Below, piece after piece: positions 13,707-26,037 of a DNA stretch of 34,259 nucleotides. This DNA is from Acidimicrobiia bacterium (GTDB lineage Bacteria > Actinomycetota > Acidimicrobiia > IMCC26256 > PALSA-555). Every line of letters starts with the position of its first letter. Within the stretch, counting starts at the first letter, position 1. The notes below the pieces were generated by a model. It was not told where the DNA came from. It made no database searches and worked only from the letters and a program-made list of their open reading frames with translations. The position numbers and the translations under genes were made by a program. The DNA is taken from the NCBI GenBank assembly GCA_009694435.1, contig SHUY01000013.1, positions 1-34,259 on the forward strand. Reading direction: 5' to 3'.

Positions 13707-15548
13707 ATGGCCAAGGCAGTAGGTATTGATCTCGGGACCACCAACTCAGTCGTCTCTACCCTAGAGGCGGGTGCGCCCGATGTGCTCCCTAACGCCGAAG
13801 GGGCCCGCACCACGCCATCGGTAGTCGCGTTTTCTAAGACCGGTGAAGTTTTAGTTGGTGAAGTGGCCAAGCGTCAGGCCATTACCAACCCTGACCGCAC
13901 GATTCGTTCGGTAAAGCGCCACATGGGCAGCAACTGGACAATTGATATCGACGGTAAGGCGTACACCGCTCAAGAAATATCGGCTCGTATTTTGCAAAAA
14001 CTAAAGCGCGACGCGGAAAGTTTTTTGGGTGAGCCAGTGACTCAGGCGGTAATTACCGTACCGGCATATTTTGATGATGCTCAGCGTCAGGCCACTAAAG
14101 AGGCGGGCGAAATTGCCGGCCTTGAGGTACTGCGTATTATCAACGAGCCCACTGCTGCGGCATTGGCCTACGGGCTCGATAAAGAACAAGAGCTCACCAT
14201 TTTAGTTTTCGACCTTGGGGGGGGAACGTTCGACGTTTCTGTCTTGGAGTTGGGTGATGGTGTGTTCGAGGTTAAGTCGACTGCAGGTAATACCAACCTT
14301 GGTGGTGACGACTGGGATCAGCGAATCATCGAGTGGATGGTGTCTGAATTCAAAAATGCGCACGGGGTTGATCTTGGCGCCGACAAAATGGCAACTCAAC
14401 GACTAAAAGAGGCGGGCGAAAAAGCCAAGATTGAGTTGTCGGCTCTAGCCGAGACTTCGATCAACTTGCCGTTTATCACTGCCAATCAAGACGGACCGTT
14501 GCACCTTGAATTAACTCTCACGCGGTCAAAGTTTGAAGAACTCACTAAAGACTTGATCGCGGCGTGTAAAGGCCCGTTTGAGCAGGCAATTCGTGATGCT
14601 GGGCTTAGCCAAGAGCAGATCAATAAAGTCATTTTGGTGGGGGGTTCAACTCGTATGCCCGCCGTGCAATACCTAGTTAAAGAGCTGACGGGGCAAGAAG
14701 GCGATAAAGGCGTTAACCCCGACGAGGCGGTGGCCGATGGTGCTGCGGTGCAAGCCGGAGTGCTTAAGGGCGACGTGAAAGACGTGCTGTTACTTGATGT
14801 CACTCCCCTTTCCCTCGGAATTGAAACTAAAGGTCAGATTATGACCAAGCTCATTGAGCGCAACACCACTATTCCGACGAAGCGTTCGGAGGTTTTTACT
14901 ACTGCGGACGACAATCAGTCGAGCGTAGAGATCAAAGTGTTGCAAGGCGAGAGCGATATGGCCTACCGCAATAATTTGTTAGGAACATTTCAGTTGGTGG
15001 GCATTCCGCCCGCCGCGCGCGGAATTCCTCAAGTTGAGGTTACTTTCGACATTGACGCTAACGGAATTGTGCACGTGTCGGCCAAGGATCTAGGCACGGG
15101 TCAAGAACAACAGATGACTATTACCGGTGGCACCGCGCTTAACCGCGACGAAATCGACCGGATGATGAAAGAAGCCGAAGCCCACGCGGAGGAAGATAAA
15201 GAACGTCGTGACGCGGCTGAAGTGCGTAACAACGCCGACTCGCTCGTTTATCAAACCGAAAAGTTGATGACCGACCAGGCCGAGAAGGTGGCTGACGATG
15301 ATCGCACCAAGATCGAAGCCGCCATTGCCGATCTGAAAGCTGCTTTGGCCGGTGAAGACGTCGCGGACATCAAGGCCAAGCACGAGGCCTTAGTGCAAGC
15401 GAGCCAAGAGTTTGCCCAGCGGCTTTATCAGGCCACTCAGGATCAGGCGGACGGCACTACGGCCGACGACGCCGAAGCGAGCACACCCGACGACGACGAG
15501 GTGGCCGACGCGGAAATCGTTGACGAGGGCGACGACGAAAACGCATGA
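13707..15548 (+). CDS. dnaK: Molecular chaperone DnaK (Hsp70)
   Basis: 613 residues. The ATPase domain covers ~1-360 ([78 protein letters not shown]). The linker/substrate-domain junction is [18 protein letters not shown]. The substrate-binding beta domain follows, then the helical lid and an acidic C-terminal tail rich in Asp and Glu. It refolds and holds client proteins with DnaJ and GrpE, both encoded next. ATG 13707 is chosen because [14 protein letters not shown] is the invariant N-terminus and GAAGGGA lies ~8 bases upstream; a longer frame back to 13632 is spurious. The TGA overlaps the grpE start (ATGA). Regulation by HspR is likely. Confidence 0.98.
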   Translation: MAKAVGIDLGTTNSVVSTLEAGAPDVLPNAEGARTTPSVVAFSKTGEVLVGEVAKRQAITNPDRTIRSVKRHMGSNWTIDIDGKAYTAQEISARILQKLKRDAESFLGEPVTQAVITVPAYFDDAQRQATKEAGEIAGLEVLRIINEPTAAALAYGLDKEQELTILVFDLGGGTFDVSVLELGDGVFEVKSTAGNTNLGGDDWDQRIIEWMVSEFKNAHGVDLGADKMATQRLKEAGEKAKIELSALAETSINLPFITANQDGPLHLELTLTRSKFEELTKDLIAACKGPFEQAIRDAGLSQEQINKVILVGGSTRMPAVQYLVKELTGQEGDKGVNPDEAVADGAAVQAGVLKGDVKDVLLLDVTPLSLGIETKGQIMTKLIERNTTIPTKRSEVFTTADDNQSSVEIKVLQGESDMAYRNNLLGTFQLVGIPPAARGIPQVEVTFDIDANGIVHVSAKDLGTGQEQQMTITGGTALNRDEIDRMMKEAEAHAEEDKERRDAAEVRNNADSLVYQTEKLMTDQAEKVADDDRTKIEAAIADLKAALAGEDVADIKAKHEALVQASQEFAQRLYQATQDQADGTTADDAEASTPDDDEVADAEIVDEGDDENA

Positions 15549-16063
15549 GTGGCCTAGACGTAGACCCTGATGGGGTGTCGGGGCCGACTGAGTCCGACCC
15601 CAGCCTGGCCCTAGGAGAAGAAGAAGCCCCGCTTTTGGAGCCTCAAGAGGAAGAGGTTGAAGATTTTCGCGATCTAGCCCAGAGAGTCCAAGCTGATTTT
15701 GAAAATTACCGCAAGCGAGTTGGCCGCGAACAAACTCTATTGGTTGAGCGGGCCAACGAGGCCTTGATTATCCAAGTGTTACCCGTTCTGGACAACTTTG
15801 AGCTGTCGTTGGCGGCGGAAATGCCCGAAACGGTTCGCAAAGGCATGGAGTTGGTGTACGCCGAGTTGTTTGCCGTACTTGAACGCAACGGTCTTGAGCG
15901 GGTAGTTCCCGACGGTGAAGTATTTGATCCTAATGAACACGATGCCGTCATGCACGATGAAGGTGATGGCGATGCGGAGTTGGTAGTAGCGCAAACCATG
16001 CGTTGCGGTTATCGCCTCAAAGGCAAACTTTTGCGCCCAGCAATGGTAAGGGTAACGCGGTAG
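15545..16063 (+). CDS. grpE: Nucleotide exchange factor GrpE
   Basis: 172 residues. An acidic disordered N-terminus (1-38) leads into a coiled coil (about 38-80: [25 protein letters not shown]), then a four-helix region with [12 protein letters not shown], and the C-terminal beta-wing ([45 protein letters not shown]). It releases ADP from DnaK. The conserved FENYRKR and GY-L--K-LRPA-V-V motifs are all present. The ATG overlaps the dnaK stop by 4 bases, implying coupled translation. Confidence 0.97.
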   Translation: MSGLDVDPDGVSGPTESDPSLALGEEEAPLLEPQEEEVEDFRDLAQRVQADFENYRKRVGREQTLLVERANEALIIQVLPVLDNFELSLAAEMPETVRKGMELVYAELFAVLERNGLERVVPDGEVFDPNEHDAVMHDEGDGDAELVVAQTMRCGYRLKGKLLRPAMVRVTR

Positions 16064-16073
16064 GAGCGGATTA

Positions 16074-17198
16074 ATGGCACCCCAACGGGAGTGGTTCGAA
16101 AAAGATTATTACGCTGCTCTCGGTATTAGTTCGAGTGCATCAGAAAAAGATATACAAAAGACGTACCGAAAACTTGCTAAAGAATTTCACCCCGATGCTA
16201 ATCCGGGTGACGCTAAAAGTGAAGAACGTTTCAAAGATGTATCGGCGGCTAATGACGTTTTAGGTGACCCCGAAAAACGTAAAGAGTACGACGAAGTGCG
16301 CGCCATGGTTGCTAGTGGTGGTGGTTCTAGTTACGGCGCTCCCGGGGGTTTCGGCGGGTCTCCGTTTGGCGGTGGCGCCCAGTACGACGGCGATCTCGGA
16401 GACATACTGGGCGATTTATTTTCCCGCCGCCGCCCGCGCGGTCAGTCCCGCCGCGGTCCCGAGCGCGGCCCCGACCTAGAAACCAACATCGCGCTTGACT
16501 TCCTCGAGGCGGTGAACGGTTTAACCACCTCCGTCGCCTTGACTTCTGACGCCCCGTGCTCGGTTTGTCACGGCAGTGGTGCCGAACCGGGATTTCGCCC
16601 CGTGGAGTGTTCGTCGTGTGGGGGAAGGGGCGAGGTAATCGTTGATCAAGGTCCGTTTTCTTTTTCCCAAGTTTGTCCCGCGTGTGGTGGCCGAGGTCAA
16701 GTTGTTGAGCATCCGTGCAAAAAATGTCGAGGCAAGGGCGTCGAACGAAAAAAACGGGAAGTAAAAGTTCGCATTCCTGCGGGAGTTAAGAATGGTCAGC
16801 GTATTCGAGTCGAAAAGCGAGGGGGCGCGGGTCGATTTGGCGGACCGCCCGGAGACCTTTATGTAGTAGTAAAAGTTAAGCCCGACGATATTTTCGGTCG
16901 CTCCGGAGCGGCTGACCTCACTATTAAAGTTCCGATCACTTTTAGTGAAGCCGCGCTAGGAGCAGTCGTAATGGTGCCCACGCTGAGCGAACCGGTAAAG
17001 GTAAAAGTGCCACCGGGTACGCAAAATAATAAAACCGTACGGGTTCGAGGGCGAGGAGTCCCGCGTAAAAAACCGGGCGATCTCTTAGTTACCTTTGAAT
17101 TAGCGGTTCCTAAAAAACTTAACCCCCAAGAGCGCTCCGCGCTCGAAGCATTAGGTGAGGCCAGTACTACTAATCCGCGGGAGCATCTAAATGTCTGA
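16074..17198 (+). CDS. dnaJ: Co-chaperone DnaJ (Hsp40)
   Basis: 374 residues. The J domain (about 10-75) carries the HPD tripeptide at 39-41, which stimulates DnaK ATPase. A Gly/Phe-rich stretch follows (81-105, GGFGGSPFGGG). The zinc-finger region has four CxxCxGxG repeats starting at 162, 179, 201 and 215. C-terminal substrate-binding domains follow (VRIPAGVKNGQRIRV, DLYVVVKVKPDDIFGR, VPPGTQNNKTVRVRGRG). Starts at ATG 16074, 10 bases after grpE, with GGAG upstream. Its 3' end overlaps the hspR start by 8 bases. Confidence 0.97.
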   Translation: MAPQREWFEKDYYAALGISSSASEKDIQKTYRKLAKEFHPDANPGDAKSEERFKDVSAANDVLGDPEKRKEYDEVRAMVASGGGSSYGAPGGFGGSPFGGGAQYDGDLGDILGDLFSRRRPRGQSRRGPERGPDLETNIALDFLEAVNGLTTSVALTSDAPCSVCHGSGAEPGFRPVECSSCGGRGEVIVDQGPFSFSQVCPACGGRGQVVEHPCKKCRGKGVERKKREVKVRIPAGVKNGQRIRVEKRGGAGRFGGPPGDLYVVVKVKPDDIFGRSGAADLTIKVPITFSEAALGAVVMVPTLSEPVKVKVPPGTQNNKTVRVRGRGVPRKKPGDLLVTFELAVPKKLNPQERSALEALGEASTTNPREHLNV

Positions 17199-17505
17199 CG
17201 CCATGATGGGTGAAGAGCGTCGGTCGTTGTTTATTATTTCCGTGGCTGCTGAATTGGCGGGCGTACACGCCCAGACCCTGCGCATTTACGAACGCAAGGG
17301 TTTAATTGAGCCCGCCCGCACCCAAGGCGGTTCCCGCCGCTACTCCGAACTTGATATCGCTCTCTTGCGCCGCATCCAAGAGCTCACTAACCAAGGGGTG
17401 AGTCTGGCCGGAGTGCGAATGGTGCTCAGCCTGGAGGCTGCTTTGGCCCAGGCCCAGGTCCGAATTAGTGAATTAGAGGGCCAGATTCGGGAACAAAGAA
17501 GTTGA
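17191..17505 (+). CDS. hspR: MerR-family heat-shock repressor HspR
   Basis: 104 residues. Residues ~12-75 form a MerR-type winged helix: FIISVAAELAGVHAQTLRIYERKGLIEPARTQGGSRRYSELDIALLRRIQEL. The rest is a C-terminal helix (LAGVRMVLSLEAALAQAQVRISELEGQIREQ) for dimerisation. HspR represses dnaK-type operons and clpB by binding HAIR sites, with DnaK acting as co-repressor in Streptomyces. The gene is last in dnaK-grpE-dnaJ-hspR, the classical actinobacterial order, and overlaps dnaJ. A perfect HAIR-like repeat runs across its own stop codon and another lies upstream of dnaK, so autoregulation is strongly suggested. ATG 17191 follows GGGAG by ~8 bases. Confidence 0.95.
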   Translation: MSDAMMGEERRSLFIISVAAELAGVHAQTLRIYERKGLIEPARTQGGSRRYSELDIALLRRIQELTNQGVSLAGVRMVLSLEAALAQAQVRISELEGQIREQRS

Positions 17506-17522
17506 TAATGGTGTTATCAACT
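17500..17522. promoter_or_regulatory. Perfect HAIR-like operator for HspR ahead of clpB
   Basis: AGTTGATAA (17500-17508) and TTATCAACT (17514-17522) are perfect inverted arms; in HAIR spacing this is GTTGATA-N7-TATCAAC. It overlaps the hspR stop codon (17503-17505) and lies 48 bases before clpB. The half-site GTTGATA is shared with the dnaK upstream operator. Confidence 0.78.
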
Positions 17523-17570
17523 TTAGCGCAACCCGAAGTGAGAGCGACTAAAAGTGGTTTAGGAGAATAG

Positions 17571-20168
17571 ATGGCTTTAGATCCCAATAAATTCACCCGC
17601 AAGACGGCTGAGGCTCTTCAGACCGCCCAGAGTTCGGCTTCTTTGGGCAATAACTCTGCGGTTACTCCCGAACATATTTTGGCTGCTCTTATTGGTCAAC
17701 CGGACGGGGTGGTTTTGCCGGTGCTGGAGCGAGTCGGGGTGGCGCCAACTGCGGTGCGCAATCGAGTTGACGAGGCGATAACGGCTTTACCTCAGGTTTT
17801 CGGTTCGACCACACAAAACGCGCAGTTGTCGCCCGAATCGTTCAAGTTATTGGAGTCAGCCGATGACGCGCGCCGCGAGTTGGGCGATGACTTTCTTTCT
17901 ACCGAGCACATTTTGTTGGCTATGAGCCAGCTGGCAGGGGGCGTGGGCGATATTTTGCGCGCCTTGGGAGTAACTCACGAAGCCGTACTCGAAGCTTTAG
18001 TTAAGGTGCGAGGCAGTCATCGGGTTACTAGTGAAAACCCAGAAGATCAGTATCAGGCCCTTGAGCGTTTTGCTCGCGACTTAACCGAAGACGCGCGGCG
18101 CGGAAAGCTCGATCCGGTAATCGGTCGCGACGAAGAAATTCGGCGCACGATCCAAGTGCTGAGCCGACGGACAAAAAATAATCCCGTGCTCATTGGTGAG
18201 CCCGGAGTAGGAAAAACCGCAATCGCCGAAGGTTTGGCTCGGCGCATTGTTGAGGGTGATGTGCCCGAAAGTTTGCGCAATAAGCGGCTTATGTCGCTTG
18301 ATATCGGATCAATGGTTGCGGGGGCTAAATATCGGGGCGAGTTCGAAGACCGCATGAAAGCGGTACTCAAGGAAATAAACGATTCGAACGGTGAAGTCAT
18401 TACTTTCGTTGATGAGTTGCACACCATTGTCGGTGCCGGAGCGGCCGAGGGATCGGTTGATGCCGGAAACATGATCAAGCCCATGTTGGCCCGCGGGGAG
18501 TTGCGCATGATCGGGGCGACCACGCTGGACGAGTACCGCAAATATATTGAAAAGGATCCCGCTCTAGAACGTAGATTCCAGCAGGTTTACATCGGTGAGC
18601 CGTCGGTTGAAGACACCATCGCCATTTTGCGAGGCCTCAAGGAGCGCTACGAAGTTCACCACGGAGTTCGTATTCAAGACGCCGCTTTAGTGGCGGCCGC
18701 GGTTTTGTCTGACCGTTACATTTCTGGTCGCCAACTCCCCGATAAAGCCATTGACTTGATTGATGAGTCCGCCGCTCGGTTGCGGATTGAGATCGATTCG
18801 ATGCCTTTTGAAATTGATGTAGTCGAACGACGCATTCGCCAACTCGAAATTGAGCAGGCTGCTTTAGTCAAAGAGACAGACGCAGCATCAAAAACTCGTA
18901 CCGAGGTAATTGAAGCCGAATTGGCCACACTGTCTGAACAGCGTGACGCGATGGTGGCGCATTGGCAAAATGAAAAAACGGCAATTACTGAAATTCGTGA
19001 GTTGAAGGAAAAGCTCGAGGATGCTCGAGTGCGGGCCGAAAAAGCCGAGCGGGAAGGGAACCTCGAACTCGCTGCGCAGTTGCGCTACTCGACCATGCGC
19101 GACCTCGAAGTCGAGATCGAAGCTAGTACTAGTCGCTTCGACGAGATGCAATCTGATGAACAGATGTTAAAAGAAGAAGTCGATGAGGAAGATGTCGCCG
19201 AAATTGTCGCTAAGTGGACTGGAGTTCCGGTGGCGCGACTTATGGAAGGCGAGATGGACAAACTCGTGCGCATGGAAGAAGTTCTTCACCAGCGAGTTAT
19301 CGGCCAAGACCTTGCGGTCACGGCTGTAGCTAACGCGATTCGCCGGTCGCGGGTGGGAATCTCTGACCCCAACCAACCTATTGGGTCGTTTCTGTTTTTA
19401 GGCCCTACTGGTGTGGGTAAAACCGAGTTAGCCCGCACTTTGGCCGATTTTTTATTCGACGATCCTCGCGCCATGGTGCGAATCGACATGAGCGAGTACA
19501 TGGAAAAGCATTCGGTGTCGCGATTAGTGGGCGCGCCTCCGGGCTATGTCGGTTACGACGAAGGCGGTCAACTTACTGAGGCCGTGCGCCGTCGGCCCTA
19601 TTCGGTGGTTCTGCTCGACGAAGTTGAGAAAGCTCATCCCGATGTCTTTAACGTGCTGTTGCAACTACTCGATGACGGTCGATTGACCGATGGCCAAGGC
19701 CGTACGGTTGATTTCACTAATACCGTTTTGATTATGACGAGCAACTTAGGCTCGGGTGGAAGCGAAGAAGTGGTAATGGCCGCAGTGCAAAAGCACTTTA
19801 AGCCGGAGTTTCTTAACCGAATCGATGACATTGTGTTATTCGATCGTTTAGGCGAAGCCGAAATTGAACACATCGTGGTGTTGCAGGTAGATATTTTGCG
19901 CCACCGGTTGGCCGAAAGAAGTCTTGGTCTTGAGTTGACTCCGTCCGCGCTGGCTTATCTGGCTAAAACGGGCTACGACCCTGATTTCGGCGCGCGGCCC
20001 CTTAAGCGGTTGATCCAACGAGAAGTGGCCGACCCGGTTGCTCTGGGACTTTTGCAGGGTGATTATTCGGCCGGCGATGTAGTGGCGATCGATGCCACGA
20101 GCGACGGCGGGCTTACGTTTTCGCGCCGGTCCTTGCTGTCCGCACCCGCTAACGACGGCTCGGCTTAA
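17571..20168 (+). CDS. clpB: Disaggregase ClpB (Hsp100)
   Basis: 865 residues, full length for ClpB. The N-terminal repeat domain covers 1-145. The first AAA+ module has Walker A GEPGVGKT at 209-216 and Walker [12 protein letters not shown] coiled-coil middle domain follows (about 400-530), which separates ClpB from ClpA/ClpC. The second AAA+ module has Walker A GPTGVGKT at 611-618, [13 protein letters not shown], and the sensor/arginine region [11 protein letters not shown]. The C-terminal domain contains [13 protein letters not shown]. It threads aggregated proteins for refolding with DnaK. Strong AGGAG 5 bases before ATG 17571. It is probably controlled by HspR through the 17500-17522 operator. 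Follows hspR directly on the same strand. Confidence 0.98.
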   Translation: MALDPNKFTRKTAEALQTAQSSASLGNNSAVTPEHILAALIGQPDGVVLPVLERVGVAPTAVRNRVDEAITALPQVFGSTTQNAQLSPESFKLLESADDARRELGDDFLSTEHILLAMSQLAGGVGDILRALGVTHEAVLEALVKVRGSHRVTSENPEDQYQALERFARDLTEDARRGKLDPVIGRDEEIRRTIQVLSRRTKNNPVLIGEPGVGKTAIAEGLARRIVEGDVPESLRNKRLMSLDIGSMVAGAKYRGEFEDRMKAVLKEINDSNGEVITFVDELHTIVGAGAAEGSVDAGNMIKPMLARGELRMIGATTLDEYRKYIEKDPALERRFQQVYIGEPSVEDTIAILRGLKERYEVHHGVRIQDAALVAAAVLSDRYISGRQLPDKAIDLIDESAARLRIEIDSMPFEIDVVERRIRQLEIEQAALVKETDAASKTRTEVIEAELATLSEQRDAMVAHWQNEKTAITEIRELKEKLEDARVRAEKAEREGNLELAAQLRYSTMRDLEVEIEASTSRFDEMQSDEQMLKEEVDEEDVAEIVAKWTGVPVARLMEGEMDKLVRMEEVLHQRVIGQDLAVTAVANAIRRSRVGISDPNQPIGSFLFLGPTGVGKTELARTLADFLFDDPRAMVRIDMSEYMEKHSVSRLVGAPPGYVGYDEGGQLTEAVRRRPYSVVLLDEVEKAHPDVFNVLLQLLDDGRLTDGQGRTVDFTNTVLIMTSNLGSGGSEEVVMAAVQKHFKPEFLNRIDDIVLFDRLGEAEIEHIVVLQVDILRHRLAERSLGLELTPSALAYLAKTGYDPDFGARPLKRLIQREVADPVALGLLQGDYSAGDVVAIDATSDGGLTFSRRSLLSAPANDGSA

Positions 20169-20191
20169 AACCTTGCCCGGGGGGGATTTAG

Positions 20192-22854
<2,663 letters not shown>

Positions 22855-22880
22855 TAGACTGGGACTAGGAGGCGATTCGG

Positions 22881-24173
22881 GTGATTCCCCGTTATTCATT
22901 GGCCCCAATGGCGGCCCTTTTCACCGATGAGGCTCGTTACCGCGCGTGGCTAGAGGTCGAGATACTCGCCACTGCCGGTCAAGCCGAGGTTGGGGTAGTT
23001 CCGAAGTCGGCGGCGGCAGCCATTAGCGATAGAGCTGACTTTACCGTGGCTGAAATTGAAGCACGCGAACAAGTGACTGAGCACGACGTGGCTGCTTTCG
23101 TCGATGTGGTTCAGGCTCGCATTGGTGAACCCGAAGCCGCTTGGTTGCATTACGGACTTACTTCTAGCGACGTGGTCGATACCGCGCTCTCACTCACTTT
23201 GGTACGAGCTGCCACTCTGCTGCTCGCTTCGGTCGATGCGTTGGTAACGGTGCTCATCGCTCAGGCTCGGACTTATTCTGACGTGGCCATGGTTGGTCGC
23301 ACCCACGGTATTCATGCCGAACCCACCACTTTTGGCGCCAAGGTCGCGTTGTGGGCGTTGGCCGCCCAGCGAGACCGTGAACGATTAGCCCGGGCGCGGG
23401 CGACTATCGCGGTGGGAAAACTTTCGGGCGCGGTAGGTACGTTTTCTAATATCGACCCGCGGGTCGAAGTTTTTGTTTGTGAGCGCTTAGGACTTACCGC
23501 CGTTCCGGCCACACAGGTCCTCGCCCGTGATCGCCACGCAGAACTTCTTTACGCCTGCGCTTCGCTCGGGGCCACTATCGAGTCGTTTGCTCTCGAGATT
23601 CGTCATTTGCAACGCACCGAAGTGCGAGAAGTTGAAGAACCGTTTAGGGCGGGGGAACAAAAGGGTTCGAGCGCAATGCCCCACAAGCGTAATCCCGTCA
23701 AGTGCGAGCAGATTTGTGGATTAGCGCGCGTGTTGCGAGCCAATCTCCAGGCCGGTCTCGAAAATGTCGCTTTATGGCATGAGCGAGACATATCGCACTC
23801 ATCGGTGGAGCGCATCATCTTGCCCGACTCTTTGAATTTGGCTTACTACGTAACCGAAAAATTCCGCAGCATCGCGGAAAAAATGGTGGTGTACCCCGAA
23901 CGCATGCTGGAAAATCTCCAGGCCTCTTACGGCTTGGTGTTTAGCCAGCCCGTGCTTTTGGCGTTAGTTGAGGCGGGTTGCTCTCGCGACGATGCTTATC
24001 GCATGGTGCAACGCAACGCAATGAAAACTTGGGACGAACGCCGACCCTTTGTGGAAGTTTTGGGTGAAGACTCCGAGGTGTTGCGCGCGTTGAGCGTAGA
24101 TCAGTTGCAGGCGTGCTTCGATTTAGATCGTGCCCTCCAACAATCCCATCGCGCGATCGAATCGCTCTCGTAA
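22881..24173 (+). CDS. purB: Adenylosuccinate lyase
   Basis: 430 residues. It cleaves SAICAR to AICAR and adenylosuccinate to AMP, releasing fumarate. Signatures: MIPRYSLAPMAALFTDEARY, EHDVAAFVDVV, LHYGLTSSDVVDTALSL, VGRTHGIHAEPTTFG, and the fumarase-superfamily loop GSSAMPHKRNPVKCEQ, containing the catalytic serine. GTG 22881 has AGGAGG about 9 bases upstream. It ends 2 bases before purC. Normal length. Confidence 0.97.
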   Translation: MIPRYSLAPMAALFTDEARYRAWLEVEILATAGQAEVGVVPKSAAAAISDRADFTVAEIEAREQVTEHDVAAFVDVVQARIGEPEAAWLHYGLTSSDVVDTALSLTLVRAATLLLASVDALVTVLIAQARTYSDVAMVGRTHGIHAEPTTFGAKVALWALAAQRDRERLARARATIAVGKLSGAVGTFSNIDPRVEVFVCERLGLTAVPATQVLARDRHAELLYACASLGATIESFALEIRHLQRTEVREVEEPFRAGEQKGSSAMPHKRNPVKCEQICGLARVLRANLQAGLENVALWHERDISHSSVERIILPDSLNLAYYVTEKFRSIAEKMVVYPERMLENLQASYGLVFSQPVLLALVEAGCSRDDAYRMVQRNAMKTWDERRPFVEVLGEDSEVLRALSVDQLQACFDLDRALQQSHRAIESLS

Positions 24174-24175
24174 CG

Positions 24176-25060
24176 ATGGCCAAAATTGGCCTGCCCCACC
24201 ATTCTCGGGGCAAAGTTCGTGATCTTTATCAGGTTGATGACGATCGAATGCTCATGGTGGCGTCCGATCGGGTTTCGGTCTTCGACGTCGTACTGCCCGA
24301 TTTAATTCCTGACAAAGGGCGCGCGTTGACCGCGCTTTCTGACCACTGGTTTGAAAACACGGCCTCGGTCTGGCCGAATCATTTAATTTCGTCTGATCCC
24401 ACCGATTTCCCCCCGACGGTGGGGTCACAAGCAACGGGGCGGGCCATGTTGGTACGAACCGCCGAGCCCATTCGCCTCGAGTGCATTGCTCGGGGCTATC
24501 TCTTCGGCTCGGCGTTTTCGGAGTATCAAGCCACCGGAACCGCCGCCGGCCAAAAATTGCCTGCGGGCCTAGAACAAGCTGAGAAACTTCCCGCCCCGAT
24601 TTTTACTGCCACCACCAAAGCCGAAACTGGCCACGACGAAACTGTCACCGAGGCCGAGGCCGTGGCCTTGGTGGGTGCCGATATTTATGACCAGGTTCGC
24701 CACGCCACGCTGGCCCTTTACGGGGCAATAGCCAATGCGGCTAAGGCCTGCGGGCTCATACTGGCCGATACGAAATTTGAGTTCGGCCTGATTGACGGTG
24801 AAGTCGTAGTGATCGACGAGATGGCCACCTCGGACTCTTCGCGCTATTGGCCGGGCGATTCCTACGCCGTAGGGGGTTCTCCCCCGAGTTTTGATAAGCA
24901 ATTTGTGCGGGACTTTTATCTCACTACCGACTGGGACCAGACTCCACCCGCGCCGCCATTGCCCGAGTCGGTTATCGGGGGCACTCGGTCGCGCTACATC
25001 GAGGCCTACGAGATGCTGACGAGTCGGAGTTTTGATGAATGGTATGAAAACGAAGACTGA
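24176..25060 (+). CDS. purC: SAICAR synthetase
   Basis: 294 residues. It condenses CAIR with aspartate. Signatures: HHSRGKVRDLYQVDDDRMLMVASDRVSVFDVVLPDLIPDKG, IECIARGYLFGSAF region, TATTKAETGHDET, LADTKFEFGLIDGEVVVIDEMATSDSSRYW. ATG 24176, 2 bases after the purB stop, gives the normal N-terminus; a longer frame back to 24113 would overlap purB and is spurious. Translation is probably by reinitiation, since no strong ribosome-binding site is visible. No PurE or PurK is present, so the upstream step is encoded elsewhere. Confidence 0.96.
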   Translation: MAKIGLPHHSRGKVRDLYQVDDDRMLMVASDRVSVFDVVLPDLIPDKGRALTALSDHWFENTASVWPNHLISSDPTDFPPTVGSQATGRAMLVRTAEPIRLECIARGYLFGSAFSEYQATGTAAGQKLPAGLEQAEKLPAPIFTATTKAETGHDETVTEAEAVALVGADIYDQVRHATLALYGAIANAAKACGLILADTKFEFGLIDGEVVVIDEMATSDSSRYWPGDSYAVGGSPPSFDKQFVRDFYLTTDWDQTPPAPPLPESVIGGTRSRYIEAYEMLTSRSFDEWYENED

Positions 25061-25087
25061 GCTGAAGTTCTCGGTACGATCAGTACG

Positions 25088-25372
25088 ATGAAGTTTTTGG
25101 CCCGCGTCGAAGTCGGACACCAAGCCGGCATTCTTGACCCCCAAGGGGCCACGGTGCAACGAGCCCTACCGGCTCTGGGCTATGAAAATATCAGCGAGGT
25201 CAAAATTGGTAAATCAATCCGGCTGGTTATTGAAGCGAATAGTGAATCGGACGCTCGCGAGCAAATAGAAAAAATGTGTGAGCACCTACTCACTAACCCC
25301 GTCATCGAAACTTACGAGATTTCGCTGGTTGAGTTAACTGGTGATGCCGCAGAAAACTCTGCGGGGGAGTGA
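25088..25372 (+). CDS. purS: FGAM synthase subunit PurS
   Basis: 94 residues, the usual PurS size. MKFLARVEVGHQAGILDPQGATVQRALPALGYENISEVKIGKSIRL is the typical first half, and EKMCEHLLTNPVIETYEISL the second. PurS bridges PurQ and PurL in the three-part FGAM synthase that converts FGAR to FGAM. The TGA overlaps a possible purQ start, and purS-purQ-purL follow in order. Confidence 0.95.
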   Translation: MKFLARVEVGHQAGILDPQGATVQRALPALGYENISEVKIGKSIRLVIEANSESDAREQIEKMCEHLLTNPVIETYEISLVELTGDAAENSAGE

Positions 25373-25374
25373 GG

Positions 25375-26037
25375 GTGGCTCGCCGAGTTGCCGTCGTGGT
25401 TTTCCCGGGGACTAATTGCGAACTCGATGTCGCTCGGGCGATTAGTTCTTTGGGCGCCCACACTGAGTCGGTATTTCATTTAGAAGATTCATTAGGTTCC
25501 GCCGAAGCGGTGATCATCCCCGGTGGATTTGCCCACGGCGATTATTTGCGTACCGGAGCACTGGCGCAGTTTTCCCCGATTATGGAATCAGTGTCTGCTT
25601 TTGCCGCCGCCGGTGGGCCCGTACTGGGTATCTGTAACGGTTTCCAGATACTCACCGAGACGGGCCTACTCCCGGGGGCCCTGCAAAAAAATGCCGGGCT
25701 TAAGTTTCTTTGTGCTTCGGTGGGCTTATCGGTGGCTAGTAACCGCTCGGTATTGACTCGCACCACCACCGTGGGCGATCAGTTACAAATCCCTATTAAT
25801 CACTTTGAAGGTAATTACATCTGCGACCGAGAAACTTTGGCGCAAATGAAAGCCAATGACCAAATAGTTTTGCGCTACACCGATAACCCCAACGGAAGTC
25901 TTGACGATATCGCCGGCGTCAGCAATGAAGCCGGAAACGTAGTCGGGCTGATGCCTCACCCCGAGCGAGCGTCGGCGGAAATTTTAGGATCGGTTGATGG
26001 TTTGGTGCTGTTGGAATCATTTTTGGCGCCCTTGTGA
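25375..26037 (+). CDS. purQ: FGAM synthase glutaminase subunit PurQ
   Basis: 220 residues. A class I glutamine amidotransferase supplying ammonia to Pur[19 protein letters not shown] is the N-terminus, [13 protein letters not shown] follows, the nucleophile Cys87 lies in [13 protein letters not shown], and the His195/Glu197 pair in [12 protein letters not shown] 25375 has GGGGGAG 5 bases upstream; GTG 25369, overlapping the purS stop, is possible but sits on the ribosome-binding site. The stop overlaps the purL GTG by 4 bases. Confidence 0.96.
   Translation: MARRVAVVVFPGTNCELDVARAISSLGAHTESVFHLEDSLGSAEAVIIPGGFAHGDYLRTGALAQFSPIMESVSAFAAAGGPVLGICNGFQILTETGLLPGALQKNAGLKFLCASVGLSVASNRSVLTRTTTVGDQLQIPINHFEGNYICDRETLAQMKANDQIVLRYTDNPNGSLDDIAGVSNEAGNVVGLMPHPERASAEILGSVDGLVLLESFLAPL

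Noticed and set aside
24113-24175. Upstream start for purC inside purB
   Set aside because: The extra residues do not resemble PurC and would overlap purB by 61 bases.
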